A program made the translations under genes and the position numbers. Below the pieces are notes generated by a model that saw only the letters and a list, made by a program, of their open reading frames with translations, searched no databases and was not told the DNA's origin. Below, piece by piece: positions 33,264 through 42,106 of a DNA stretch of 64,000 bases (position 1 is the stretch's first letter; each line of letters begins with the position of its first letter). The stretch is from the NCBI RefSeq assembly GCF_014873915.1, contig NZ_JADBEJ010000005.1:496001-560000 (forward strand). Direction: 5' to 3'. The stretch comes from Amycolatopsis roodepoortensis (GTDB lineage Bacteria > Actinomycetota > Actinomycetes > Mycobacteriales > Pseudonocardiaceae).

Positions 33264-34373
33264 TCACGCCACCTTCATCGAGGTCGCCGGTTCGGGGGTG
33301 AGCAGCTCCGCGCGCAAGGCGATCCTCAGGTCCAGCCGCGCCTGCGGATCGTCGAGCCGGGAACCGAACAGGACCCGGAGACGGCGCAGGCGGTTGCGCA
33401 CCGTCTGCGGGTGGACGCCGAGGTTGTCCGCGATCTCCGGTGCGCCGCCGCGGGCGGAGAGCATGGCGTCGAGGGTTTCGGCGAGTTTGGCGCGCTCGTT
33501 CGCGGGCAGGCCGTCGATCGGGGCGAGGCTGCGCTCGACGAGCGCGGTCGTCAGCACCTCGTCGGCGAAAAGCCAGTGCGTGGTCAGGTGGTCCGCCCAG
33601 CGCACGAGCGGGCCGTCCTCGATCACCTCGCGCCGGACCAGCTCCAGGGTCCGGCGTGCCCACCGCAGCGACACGGCGGCCTCGGCGGGCGCCACCGCCG
33701 GCCCGACCGCGGCCCGCGTCCCCGCCAGGACGCCGCCGATCTCGATGTCGTCCGGCACGAGCAGATGCGGGTACTCGCCGGTGAGGTCGGCCAGCACCTC
33801 CGGGCCGAACGAGGCGCGGACCGCGCCGGGCTCCGCGGCGACGGCCACCACCCGGGCGGGCGGCACCCAGCCCGCCTCCGCCGCGAGGCCCGCCCACTTC
33901 GACGGCGGCCGGCCGCTCAAGATCTCCCTCAGCAGGTCTTGCCGCACTTCGGCGACCGACGGCGTGTGCGCCGCGCGGTAGGCGGCGGTGGACAGCCGGA
34001 TCAGGACGTCCGCGCAGCGGAGCAGGGCCTCCACCCCGGTGTCCATCAGGGCCGGGCCCGCCCCGGGCTGCCGGGACAGCGAAGCCAGCGCGGGCAGGGC
34101 TGCCCGGCCCGCCGAATGGTAGGCGCGAGTGAGCCGTTCGAGTTCCTTTCCCGCCGCGTATTCGGCGACGCCGACCTGGCGGAAGGCGTCCGCGCCCGCC
34201 GCGATGCCCAGGTTGATCCCGTCGTGCTCCAGTACCGAGGCGACGAACTCCGTGGCTCGCGCGTCGAACAGTGACGCGTGCTCCGGCAACGAGTGCCGGA
34301 TCCCGTCGACGACCACGCGGGCGATCACGAGCGCGGCGGTACGGGCTGGGGCGTGGGACGCGGTCAGGGTCAT
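33264..34373 (-). CDS. PucR family transcriptional regulator
   Basis: 369 residues. The C-terminal PucR HTH is clear (AKLAETLDAMLSARGGAPEIADNLGVHPQTVRNRLRRLRVLFG), with a GGDEF-like/central region before it. I chose the second of two adjacent ATGs because GGAGG lies 6 bp before it. PucR-type proteins sense purines or other metabolites; this one's target may be itself, since two related palindromic sites lie upstream. Its end is only 3 bp from the convergent LuxR gene. Confidence 0.87.
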   Translation of the reverse strand: MTLTASHAPARTAALVIARVVVDGIRHSLPEHASLFDARATEFVASVLEHDGINLGIAAGADAFRQVGVAEYAAGKELERLTRAYHSAGRAALPALASLSRQPGAGPALMDTGVEALLRCADVLIRLSTAAYRAAHTPSVAEVRQDLLREILSGRPPSKWAGLAAEAGWVPPARVVAVAAEPGAVRASFGPEVLADLTGEYPHLLVPDDIEIGGVLAGTRAAVGPAVAPAEAAVSLRWARRTLELVRREVIEDGPLVRWADHLTTHWLFADEVLTTALVERSLAPIDGLPANERAKLAETLDAMLSARGGAPEIADNLGVHPQTVRNRLRRLRVLFGSRLDDPQARLDLRIALRAELLTPEPATSMKVA

Positions 34374-34380
34374 CATCGAC

Positions 34381-34435
34381 CTCCGGAGCAGCGGGAATCG
34401 TCGGGCCGCCGAGTCTGCTACTCCGGAGTAGCGGG
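34381..34435. promoter_or_regulatory. Two related sites upstream of the PucR gene
   Basis: CTCCGGAGCAGCGGG at 34381-34395 and CTCCGGAGTAGCGGG at 34421-34435 differ at one position. The second is part of a perfect palindrome GCTACTCCGGAGTAGC (34417-34432). They may be PucR operators. Confidence 0.45.
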
Positions 34436-34500
34436 GCACATCGGGTGAATTACGTACTCGCGCCTCTCCGCCCTACGCATCACCCGTTCGTGGCGCCCTA

Positions 34501-34565
34501 CCGAAGTACATGAAGGCCCCCTTCCCGTACCTAGGCGCAAGGAAGGGGGCCTTCATGTACTTCGG
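34501..34565. repeat. 65-bp palindrome with 25-nt arms (family B)
   Basis: Perfect arms beginning CCGAAGTACATGAAGGCCCC separated by 15 bp. It lies between the divergent PucR and convergent ilvD 3' ends. It shares the core TGAAGGCCCCCTTCCC with the palindrome at 47781-47835. Confidence 0.85.
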
Positions 34566-34570
34566 CCGCT

Positions 34571-36250
34571 CTACTCGCAAACGGCTCCGTGCGCGGCGCT
34601 GCGGACGACCTTGGCGTACTTGCCGAGCACTCCGCGCGTGTACGCCGGGGGCTTGGGGGTCCAGCCCTCCTTGCGTGCCTCGATGTCGTCGATCTCGACC
34701 TCCAGTGTCCGGTTCGCGACGTCGAGGGTGATCGGGTCGCCGTCCCGAACGAACGCGATCGGCCCGGCGTCGACGGCCTCCGGGGCGATGTGGCCCACGC
34801 AGAGCCCGGTCGTGCCGCCGCTGAACCGGCCGTCGGTGATGAGCAGGACGTCCTTCCCGAGCCCGGCGCCCTTGATCGCGCCCGTGATGGCGAGCATCTC
34901 CCGCATCCCCGGCCCGCCCTTGGGGCCTTCGTAGCGGATGACGACGACGTCCCCGGCGACGATCCGGCCCTCGGCGAGCGCGTCGAGAGCGGCCCGCTCG
35001 CCGTCGAACACCCGCGCGGTGCCGGTGAACGTCGATTCGTCGAAGCCCGCCGACTTCACTACCGCGCCTTCGGGCGCCAGCGATCCCTTGAGGATGGTCA
35101 GCCCGCCGGTCTTGTGGATCGGGCGGTCGAGCGGGCGGATGATCTCGCCGTCGACGCCGGCGGGGGCGATGCCTTCGAGGTTCTCCGCCATGGTCTTGCC
35201 GGTCACGGTGAGCACGTCGCCGTGCATGAGCCCGGCGTCGAGCAGCGCCTTCATCACCACGGGGATGCCGCCGACCTTGTCGACGTCGTTCATCACGTAC
35301 TTCCCGAACGGCTTCAGGTCGCCGAGGTGCGGGACCTTGTCCCCGATCCGGTTGAAGTCGTCGATGCGCAGATCGACCTCCGCCTCGCGCGCGATCGCGA
35401 GCAGGTGGAGGACGGCGTTGGTCGAGCCGCCCAGCGCCATCACGACGGCGATGGCGTTCTCGAACGCCTCCATGGTCATGATCTGCCGCGCGGTGATGCC
35501 CTGGCGGAGCATCCCGACGACGGCCTCCCCCGACCGGTGGGCGAACCCGTCACGGCGCCTGTCGACGGCCGGCGGAGCGGCCGACCCGGGCAGCGACATG
35601 CCGAGCGCCTCGGCGACCGACGCCATCGTGTTGGCGGTGTACATCCCGCCGCAGGCGCCTTCGCCGGGACAGATCGCGCGTTCGATCCTGTCCACTTCGG
35701 CGCGGGTGATCTTCCCCGCCAGGCAGGCGCCGACGGCTTCGAAGGCGTCGATGATCGTGACGTCCTGGCCGTCCACTTGACCGGGCATGATCGAGCCCGC
35801 GTAAAGGAAGACCGAAGCGAGATCGAGCCGCGCGGCCGCCATCAGCATGCCCGGCAGGGATTTGTCGCAGCCCGCCAGCAGCACGGAGCCGTCCAGCCGC
35901 TCGGCCATCATCACCGTCTCGACCGAATCGGCGATCACCTCACGGGAGACCAGCGAGAAGTGCATTCCCTCATGGCCCATGGAAATGCCGTCGGACACCG
36001 AGATCGTGCCGAACTCCAGCGGGTAGCCGCCGCCCGCGTGCACGCCGTTCTTGACCGCCTTGGCCAGCCGGTCGAGGGACAGGTTGCACGGCGTGATCTC
36101 GTTCCACGAGGACGCCACCCCGATCTGCGGTTTGGCGAAATCGTCGTCGCCCATCCCGACCGCGCGGAGCATGCCGCGGGCCGCCGCACGCTCCAGGCCG
36201 TCGGTCACGTCGCGTGAACGAGGTTTCAAATCCGGCTGGTCTTGCGGCAT
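34571..36250 (-). CDS. ilvD: Dihydroxy-acid dehydratase
   Basis: 559 residues, full length. IlvD converts dihydroxy-isovalerate and dihydroxy-methylvalerate to the oxoacid precursors of valine and isoleucine. Signatures are GCDKSLPGM and [19 protein letters not shown], and [19 protein letters not shown] near the end. The start is the ATG at 36250. It stands alone; the other ilv genes are outside the window. Confidence 0.95.
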   Translation of the reverse strand: MPQDQPDLKPRSRDVTDGLERAAARGMLRAVGMGDDDFAKPQIGVASSWNEITPCNLSLDRLAKAVKNGVHAGGGYPLEFGTISVSDGISMGHEGMHFSLVSREVIADSVETVMMAERLDGSVLLAGCDKSLPGMLMAAARLDLASVFLYAGSIMPGQVDGQDVTIIDAFEAVGACLAGKITRAEVDRIERAICPGEGACGGMYTANTMASVAEALGMSLPGSAAPPAVDRRRDGFAHRSGEAVVGMLRQGITARQIMTMEAFENAIAVVMALGGSTNAVLHLLAIAREAEVDLRIDDFNRIGDKVPHLGDLKPFGKYVMNDVDKVGGIPVVMKALLDAGLMHGDVLTVTGKTMAENLEGIAPAGVDGEIIRPLDRPIHKTGGLTILKGSLAPEGAVVKSAGFDESTFTGTARVFDGERAALDALAEGRIVAGDVVVIRYEGPKGGPGMREMLAITGAIKGAGLGKDVLLITDGRFSGGTTGLCVGHIAPEAVDAGPIAFVRDGDPITLDVANRTLEVEIDDIEARKEGWTPKPPAYTRGVLGKYAKVVRSAAHGAVCE

Positions 36251-36399
36251 CGGAACACCTTTCTTCGTGGCGGGACACCGGGCACGCTGCCAACCCGGCG
36301 GGCCCAGCGCAACTCACCGCTCCGCGGCGATCGGGGCCGCTGGCTACTGACACGTCGTTCCGATACCTTCGACGGGGAACCCGCACGGACGGAGTCCTG

Positions 36400-37725
36400 A
36401 TGTTCGCACTCAAGACCGCTCCCTTCCGGCACAAGGCGGAGGCGATCGCCAAACCGGTCACCCGCTGGAGCATCGGCCACGCCATTCCCCGCGTCGCCCT
36501 GCGGGTCGCGGCGCGCCGGGGCGACCTCCAGGGCAGGCTGTCCGTCGAGGCGAGCGGCGGAGCGGATCTGAGCGGACTGTTCGACGAGATCCGCTCGCAC
36601 GGCGCCATCGCCACCACCCGGGTCGGGCATGTCAGCACCCGGCATTCGGCGTGCAAAGAGGTGCTGACCAGCGACGCGTTCAAAACCGTGCGGTTCGTCC
36701 CGGACAACCCGCTGCTCAACCGGCTGGTCGCGTGGTCGTCGTCCGGGCTGATCCACCCGATCGAGCCGCCGTCGCTGCTCGCCAGCGAACCGCCCGACCA
36801 CACGCGCTACCGGAAGCTGGTCACCCGCGTCTTCACCGCCCGCGCCGTCGAGCAACTGCGGGAGCGCACGCAGGCGATCACCGACGAACTGCTCGACGGC
36901 CTCGACCCGGCGGACCCCGTCGACCTCATCGAGCGGTACTGCGGGCTCCTGCCGGTCACCGTGATCAGCCAGATCCTCGGCGTACCGCCGGAAGAACGCG
37001 ACAAGGTGCTCGCGCTGGGCGGCGCCGCGGCCCCGAGCCTCGACCTCGGCCTGCCGTGGCGGACCTTCCGGACGGTGGAGGCGACGCTCGCCGAGTTCGA
37101 CTCGTGGCTCACGCTGCATCTGGAGAAACTGCGGAAGAACCCGGGCGACAACCTGCTCAGCAAGCTGATCGCCGCCCGCGAGGACGGCGTCGGCCTGACC
37201 GAGCGAGAACTCAAGGCCACGGCCGGACTCGTGCTGGCGGCCGGCTTCGAGACGACCGTCAACCTCCTCGGCAACGGCATCGCCCTGCTCACCCGGCACC
37301 CGGGCGAACTCGCGAAACTGCGGGCGAATCCGGACCTGTGGAGCAACGCCGTCGACGAGATCCTCCGCTACGACCCGCCGGTGCTGCTCACCGGCAGGCT
37401 TTCCGCGCGGGACACCGAGATCGGCGGGACCCGGATCGAACGCGGCGCGATCGTCACCACCGTGCTCGCGGGCGCCAACCGGGACCCGGAGATCTTCGAC
37501 GACCCCGCCACTTTCGACGTCGAACGCGCGAACGCGCGGGATCACGTGTCGTTCGGCGCGGGGCGGCACTATTGTCTCGGAGCTTCGCTGGCGAGGATGG
37601 AGGGCGAGATCGGGCTGCGGTCGATCTTCGAGCGCTTCCCCGGCCTCCGGCTGCTCGACGGGGCGCGCCGGCGGGAGACCCGGATCCTGCGCGGCTTCGA
37701 GACCCTTCCCGCCGCACTCGCCTGA
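36400..37725 (+). CDS. Cytochrome P450
   Basis: 441 residues from an ATG after ACGGAG. Heme-binding motif FGAGRHYCLG with thiolate Cys392, I-helix AGFETTVN and K-helix EILR are present. Bacterial class I P450, of about the usual length or a little longer, so it needs a separate ferredoxin and reductase, which are not nearby. Substrate unknown; the long N-terminal extension (residues 1-35) is of uncertain importance. Confidence 0.92.
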   Translation: MFALKTAPFRHKAEAIAKPVTRWSIGHAIPRVALRVAARRGDLQGRLSVEASGGADLSGLFDEIRSHGAIATTRVGHVSTRHSACKEVLTSDAFKTVRFVPDNPLLNRLVAWSSSGLIHPIEPPSLLASEPPDHTRYRKLVTRVFTARAVEQLRERTQAITDELLDGLDPADPVDLIERYCGLLPVTVISQILGVPPEERDKVLALGGAAAPSLDLGLPWRTFRTVEATLAEFDSWLTLHLEKLRKNPGDNLLSKLIAAREDGVGLTERELKATAGLVLAAGFETTVNLLGNGIALLTRHPGELAKLRANPDLWSNAVDEILRYDPPVLLTGRLSARDTEIGGTRIERGAIVTTVLAGANRDPEIFDDPATFDVERANARDHVSFGAGRHYCLGASLARMEGEIGLRSIFERFPGLRLLDGARRRETRILRGFETLPAALA

Positions 37726-37730
37726 CCGCC

Positions 37731-37774
37731 TCGTGAGTGGTAAAGACGGTTCCAACCGTCCTTACCACTCACGA
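37731..37774. repeat. 44-bp palindrome, 21-nt arms (family A, copy 1)
   Basis: TCGTGAGTGGTAAAGACGG and its complement around CC, with one mismatch. It sits 12 bp before the start codon of the next gene, directly in front of its ribosome binding site (AAGGG). Nearly the same sequence occurs at 44468 and 62716. Confidence 0.85.
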
Positions 37775-37785
37775 GAAGGGACCGT

Positions 37786-38751
37786 ATGCCTCCCGCTCTC
37801 TCGGTGCTGGACACCTCCCCCATCGTCGAGGGCTCGACACCGCGTGAGGCATTGCTCAACACGGTCGATCTCGCACGGCTCGCCGAAGACCTCGGCTACC
37901 ACCGTTACTGGGTTCCCGAGCATCACGGCATGCGTGGTGTCGCCAGTTCCGCGCCCGCGGTCCTCATCTCCCACCTCGCGAACGCCACGAAGCGCCTGCG
38001 GGTCGGCGCGGGCGGTGTCCTGCTGCCGAACCATCCGCCGCTCGTCGTGGCGGAACAGTTCGGGACGCTGGCCGCCTTGCATCCGGGACGGATCGACCTC
38101 GGGATCGGCCGCGCGCCGGGCGGTTCGAAGGCGGCCTCCGCGGCGGTTCGTCCACAAAGGACGAAAGCCTTCGGCGAGCAGCTGACCGAACTCCAGTACC
38201 ACCTGGACCCGCCCGAGGACGCCGAGGTGAAGGCGATCCCCGTCCTCGGCGGCAACGTCCCGGCGCTCTGGTTGCTCGGCCGCTCTCCCGAAAGCGCCGC
38301 GCTGGCGGCGGAACACGGGCTCAAATACGCCTTCGCCCACCATCTGGCGCCGGCCGCGCCGGTGGAGGCCGACTTGGTCAGCGTCTCCGTCATCGCGGCC
38401 GAGGACGACGAACGCGCCGAGTGGCTCGCGGGTTCGACCCGGCTGAAGGTGCTCAGCCGGATCCGCGGCCACCGCATCCGCCTGCCCAGCCCCGAGGACG
38501 CGGCCGCTTTCCCTTACACCGCGGACGATCGCGCGGAGATCGCGAAACGCTCCGGCGCCGTGCTCACCGGCAGCCCGGACACACTCGTCCCGAAACTGCG
38601 GCGGATCCTCGAAGAGACGAGGTCCGGTGAACTCATGGTGACCACGCCGCTCTACCACCACGCCGACCGCCGCCGCTCCTACGAACTGGTCGCCTCGCTG
38701 GCCGGACGCCTCATGGCGTGTTCGAACAGGTCCGCCAGCTCGCGCGCGTAG
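37786..38751 (+). CDS. Luciferase-like (LLM) flavin-dependent monooxygenase
   Basis: 321 residues, LLM class, MsnO8-like (VPEHHGMRGVASSAPAVLISHLANATKRLRVGAGGVLLPNHPPLVVAEQFGTLAALHPGRIDLGIGRAPGG, which I cite only for its pattern VPEHH...GGVLLPNH...DLGIGRAPGG). Flavin- and F420-dependent members occur in this clade. It follows the P450 gene across a family A palindrome. The 3' end overlaps the TetR gene by 73 bp on the opposite strand. Confidence 0.88.
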   Translation: MPPALSVLDTSPIVEGSTPREALLNTVDLARLAEDLGYHRYWVPEHHGMRGVASSAPAVLISHLANATKRLRVGAGGVLLPNHPPLVVAEQFGTLAALHPGRIDLGIGRAPGGSKAASAAVRPQRTKAFGEQLTELQYHLDPPEDAEVKAIPVLGGNVPALWLLGRSPESAALAAEHGLKYAFAHHLAPAAPVEADLVSVSVIAAEDDERAEWLAGSTRLKVLSRIRGHRIRLPSPEDAAAFPYTADDRAEIAKRSGAVLTGSPDTLVPKLRRILEETRSGELMVTTPLYHHADRRRSYELVASLAGRLMACSNRSASSRA

Positions 38752-39323
38752 ACCGCCACCCCGGTGTCCGGCCGGGCCATCAGCTCGGCGGGCGCGGCCT
38801 CCATCGCGGCGAGCACCGACACGGCCATGACCCGCGGCGAGAACTCCCGCAACTCCCCCTCCCGCTGCCCTTCCCGGAACATGTCCTCCAGTTCGGCCAG
38901 CGTCTTCGCGTTCTGCTCTTCGAACCAGCTCCGCGCGGCCTCGGCATCCCTTGACGCCGCGGCGATCTGGCCGATCGCGATCATCTCCTTGGGCCGCTCG
39001 GCGGCATAGAACACGAATCCCTCGATCAGGGCGCGCAGCGCGGCGGCATAGCTTTCAGCGCCTTCCGCCCGCGCGCCGAGTGCCTGGTCGATCGAGGTGT
39101 GCACGGTCAGCATGACCTGCTTCATCAGCTCTTCGCGCTTGACGAAGTGATACGTGATCAGCCCCGGGCTGATCCCCGCCCGCCGCGCGATCTGCACGAA
39201 CGACGCCTTCGCGTAACCGATCTCGGCGATGGTCTCGATGGTCGCCGAGACGATCTGCGCGCGCCGCGCCTCCTCGATGAACGAGCGCCGCTCCTGGCCG
39301 CCCGGCTCATTTTCTGGTTGCAT
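38679..39323 (-). CDS. TetR family transcriptional regulator
   Basis: 214 residues. The N-terminal HTH (about 12-60; IVSATIETIAEIGYAKASFVQIARRAGISPGLITYHF) and a ligand-binding domain of all-helical type. A perfect dyad CTAGTTG-AG-CAACTAG lies 11 bp upstream in the gap to the divergent gene at 39363. The last 73 bp run antisense to the end of the LLM gene. Confidence 0.9.
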   Translation of the reverse strand: MQPENEPGGQERRSFIEEARRAQIVSATIETIAEIGYAKASFVQIARRAGISPGLITYHFVKREELMKQVMLTVHTSIDQALGARAEGAESYAAALRALIEGFVFYAAERPKEMIAIGQIAAASRDAEAARSWFEEQNAKTLAELEDMFREGQREGELREFSPRVMAVSVLAAMEAAPAELMARPDTGVAVYARELADLFEHAMRRPASEATSS

Positions 39324-39333
39324 GAACAGTAGC

Positions 39334-39349
39334 CTAGTTGAGCAACTAG
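39334..39349. promoter_or_regulatory. Putative TetR operator
   Basis: CTAGTTG-AG-CAACTAG, a perfect inverted repeat in the 39-bp gap between TetR and the divergent TIM-barrel-like gene. It would cover both promoters. Confidence 0.7.
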
Positions 39350-39362
39350 CGAGGGGACAGTC

Positions 39363-40469
39363 ATGATCAGTCGCAAGACGTTCTTGAAATCCGTCGCGGG
39401 AGCGGTGGCGGTCACGAGTCTCGGCGGGGGCATGGCCGAGGCGGCGGGCAAACCTCGACGGCTGCGAGGCGGGGTCGCCTACGACGCCGGCGTCCTGCAT
39501 GCCGCGGGCGAACCGTTGAGCCGGGTGCGCTGGAGCAGAGGCCAGCTGGAGCGAGAGATCAGGGTGATCGCCGACGAGCTGCGCTGCCCGTCGATCACCG
39601 CGTTCGGCACCGACGTCGGCAGGCTCGCCGAGACGACGTCCACCGCGCTACGCCGCGGGTTGGAGGTCTACGTCCAGCCCCGCCTCTACGACCACCCCCA
39701 GGATCAGGTCCTCGACCATCTGGCCGAAACCGCCAGGCAGGCGGAGCGGCTTCGCCACGGTGACGACGTCAAGTTCGTGACCGGATGCGAACACCTCCTC
39801 TTCACCCCCGGCATCGTGCCCGGGGAGACCTACCTGGAGCGGATCGCGAACATGGCCACGATCCCGCCGGAGGAATGGCCGAAGATCATGGACCGGCTCG
39901 CCGATTTCCTCGCGCGGGCGGCCGACGTCGCACGCCGGAACTTCCGCGGCCGGATCACCTACGCCTCGATCGGCGGCGCGGAGCCGGTCGACTGGACCCT
40001 CTTCGACATCGTCGGGATCGACTACTACCCGTACTTCGCCACGGATGCCGAGTACACAAAGGACCTCGCCCAGTACCGGAAGTGGGGCAAACCGGTGATG
40101 GTGCTGGAGTTCGGCTCGTGCACCTTCACCGGCGCCGCCCAGGCCGGCGGGATGGGCTGGGACATCGTCGACTACGAGCAGGTCCCGCCCCGGATCAAAC
40201 CCGGCCATGTGCGGGACGAACGCGAACAGGCCGACCACCTCGCCCGCCTGCTGCGCGTGTTCACCGAGGCGGGCCTGCGGGGCGCGCACGTGTACACCTT
40301 CATCGCGCCGGACCTGCCACATCGCCCGGACCGGCCGGAGTTCGATCTCGACATGGCCTCGTACAGCCTGGTGAAAACCTTGCGGGCGCGGCAGGACGAC
40401 GACAATTCGCCGTACCGGTTCGAGCGCAAGCTGTCCTTCGGCGCGCTCGCCCGGCACAACCGCGGGTAA
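39363..40469 (+). CDS. Secreted TIM-barrel-like protein, possibly a glycosidase
   Basis: 368 residues. A Tat-like or Sec signal (MISRKTFLKSVAGAVAVTSLGGGMAEAA; only one Arg of the twin-Arg pair, followed by Lys) precedes a protein with patterns of a beta/alpha barrel: SITAFGTDVGRLAETT, GLEVYVQPRLYDH, GRITYASIGGAEPVDWTLFDIVGIDYYPYF and KPVMVLEFGSCTF, where E/D residues at strand ends resemble clan GH-A sites. Close relatives are often labelled 'abortive infection protein', a label that I do not trust here. Divergent from TetR and probably repressed by it. Confidence 0.6.
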   Translation: MISRKTFLKSVAGAVAVTSLGGGMAEAAGKPRRLRGGVAYDAGVLHAAGEPLSRVRWSRGQLEREIRVIADELRCPSITAFGTDVGRLAETTSTALRRGLEVYVQPRLYDHPQDQVLDHLAETARQAERLRHGDDVKFVTGCEHLLFTPGIVPGETYLERIANMATIPPEEWPKIMDRLADFLARAADVARRNFRGRITYASIGGAEPVDWTLFDIVGIDYYPYFATDAEYTKDLAQYRKWGKPVMVLEFGSCTFTGAAQAGGMGWDIVDYEQVPPRIKPGHVRDEREQADHLARLLRVFTEAGLRGAHVYTFIAPDLPHRPDRPEFDLDMASYSLVKTLRARQDDDNSPYRFERKLSFGALARHNRG

Positions 40470-40521
40470 GCGGGCATTTTTACCGGACCAGCGACGGAAA
40501 CCGGTCAGTAACCTCACGGCC

Positions 40522-41004
40522 GTGACGACGGACCGTGAAGGCAAGGAAGCCCCGGAGCTGCCCGCCTTCACCGTCATCGGCGGTCTTCTGGGCTTCTTCA
40601 TGACCGTCCTGGTCCTGATCGGCCCGGCCCTGCTCTGGATCAGCACCCGCTTCGCGCCCGGCGATGACGACCGCCTGGTCGTCATCGCCATGGGCGTCGT
40701 GTTCACGCTCGGCGGGCTGGGCACCGTCGGATCGCATCTCCGGCAGAACGCCAAGGCCCGTGAGGCCCACCGCGGGCTCGACCGGTCGGGGGTCCGGGCG
40801 AACGCCGAAGTCGTGTCCAGCAAACGGATCTGGGTCGGCGAAGTGAGCACTCCCGCGGACGACGTCGACCTCGTCGTCACCGGCCCGGGGGTGACGCCGT
40901 TCAGCGCGCGCGTGCTCACCGAAGACGTCGGCCGCTACGAAACGGGCACGGTGGTACCCGTCGACGTGGACCCGAGGACCCTCCTGTTCCGCCTCGCCGA
41001 CTGA
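40522..41004 (+). CDS. Hypothetical membrane protein with a DUF3592-like C-terminal domain
   Basis: 160 residues from a GTG. Two hydrophobic helices (AFTVIGGLLGFFMTVLVLIGPALLW and VVIAMGVVFTLGGLGTVG) and a beta-rich C-terminus (RANAEVVSSKRIWVG ... TVVPVDVDPRTLLFRL) resembling the short DUF3592 pattern. Function unknown. It follows the TIM-barrel-like gene by 52 bp and may be co-transcribed with it. Confidence 0.6.
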   Translation: MTTDREGKEAPELPAFTVIGGLLGFFMTVLVLIGPALLWISTRFAPGDDDRLVVIAMGVVFTLGGLGTVGSHLRQNAKAREAHRGLDRSGVRANAEVVSSKRIWVGEVSTPADDVDLVVTGPGVTPFSARVLTEDVGRYETGTVVPVDVDPRTLLFRLAD

Positions 41005-41025
41005 CCTCGGCACGATCATTGCCCG

Positions 41026-41073
41026 GCAGCATCGTATCGCTTATCGTATATGAAATTCACCCCCCGATGCTGC
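41026..41073. promoter_or_regulatory. Long-range inverted repeat before the AraC-type gene
   Basis: GCAGCATCG (41026-41034) and CGATGCTGC (41065-41073) with 30 bp between them; the loop contains ATCGTAT twice, 12 bp apart (41031, 41043). It may fold in the leader of the AraC gene or be an autoregulatory site. Confidence 0.45.
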
Positions 41074-41085
41074 GAGGTGACCCCC

Positions 41086-42066
41086 GTGACCACCGCCACC
41101 GCCGACCCGACCACCACCACGGTCGCGCGAGATTTCACCGATTTCCGCACGGTGGTGTCGCAATCCTTCGTGCCGCTGCACGTGACGAGCGAGCACCGGG
41201 ACCACTTCCGCGGCCGTATCCGCTCGTGCGGCGCGGACGACGTCCAGCTGACCGAGGTGACCGCGTCGGCGCACGTGGTCGAACGGACGCCCGAGCTCAT
41301 CGCCAGGGCGGACCGGCACTACTACAAGCTGAGCCTGATCCTGTCCGGGACCGGGCTCTTGGTGCAGGACAACCGCGAGGCGATGCTGCGCCCCGGAGAC
41401 GTGGCGTTGTACGACACGCACCGGCCGTACACCTTGGCGTTCGAAGAGGATTTCCGCACGCTCGTGGTGATGTTCCCGCAGCGGCTCATCGATCTCCCCC
41501 GCGACCTGGTCGGCCAGCTGACCGCGGTGCCCATGTCGGGCAAGCGGGGCATGGGCAACGTGGTGGTGCCCTTCCTCGCGCAACTCGGCAGCAACCTCGA
41601 CCAGCTCGGCGGGCCGGCGGGCGTCCGGCTCGCGCATACGGCGGTCGATCTGCTCGCCACGCTCTTCGCCAGCGAACTGGACCTCGCCCGCGCGACCGCC
41701 GGACCGCACCACGAGCTGATGCGCCGCGTGCTCGCCTACATCGACGCGAACCTCTCCTCCACCGATCTCGGCCCGGCGCAGATCGCCGCCGAGCACTACA
41801 TCTCCACCCGGCATCTGCACGGTCTCTTCCACGAGCAGGGCACGACCGTCTCGGGCTGGATCCGCACCCGGCGGCTCGAACACTGCCGCCGCGAACTGCT
41901 CGACCCGGTGCACAGTTCCCGGCCCGTCGCGGCCATCGCGGCGAAGTGGGGTTTCGTCGACGCGCCGCACTTCAGCCGGGTGTTCAAGACGGAATTCGGC
42001 TGCTCGCCGAGCGAACTGCGCCGCGGCTTGACCGTGAGCGACCGGTTGTTGCCGCCCAGCGCGTGA
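41086..42066 (+). CDS. AraC family transcriptional regulator, FeaR-like
   Basis: 326 residues. An N-terminal AraC-binding-like domain (about 20-190) and a C-terminal double HTH (VLAYIDANLSSTDLGPAQIAAEHYISTRHLHGLFHEQGTTVSGWIRTRRLEHCRREL). This domain pairing is that of FeaR, the activator of the E. coli amine oxidase gene tynA. Start is the GTG at 41086, which follows GAGGTGA at a good distance; an ATG at 41050 lacks a ribosome binding site. It opens the amine-utilisation island and is the likely activator of it. Confidence 0.85.
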   Translation: MTTATADPTTTTVARDFTDFRTVVSQSFVPLHVTSEHRDHFRGRIRSCGADDVQLTEVTASAHVVERTPELIARADRHYYKLSLILSGTGLLVQDNREAMLRPGDVALYDTHRPYTLAFEEDFRTLVVMFPQRLIDLPRDLVGQLTAVPMSGKRGMGNVVVPFLAQLGSNLDQLGGPAGVRLAHTAVDLLATLFASELDLARATAGPHHELMRRVLAYIDANLSSTDLGPAQIAAEHYISTRHLHGLFHEQGTTVSGWIRTRRLEHCRRELLDPVHSSRPVAAIAAKWGFVDAPHFSRVFKTEFGCSPSELRRGLTVSDRLLPPSA

Positions 42067-42106
42067 CGGCTTCCCCTTCGCGGGCGGTCGCCCCGACGAT
42101 GACCGC

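Noticed and set aside
34501-34600. Small open frame through the family B palindrome (MKAPFPYLG...)
   Set aside because: It reads the palindrome itself and has no ribosome binding site.
39363-40469. Abortive infection (phage defence) protein
   Set aside because: The protein is secreted and shows barrel/glycosidase patterns; nothing nearby indicates phage defence.
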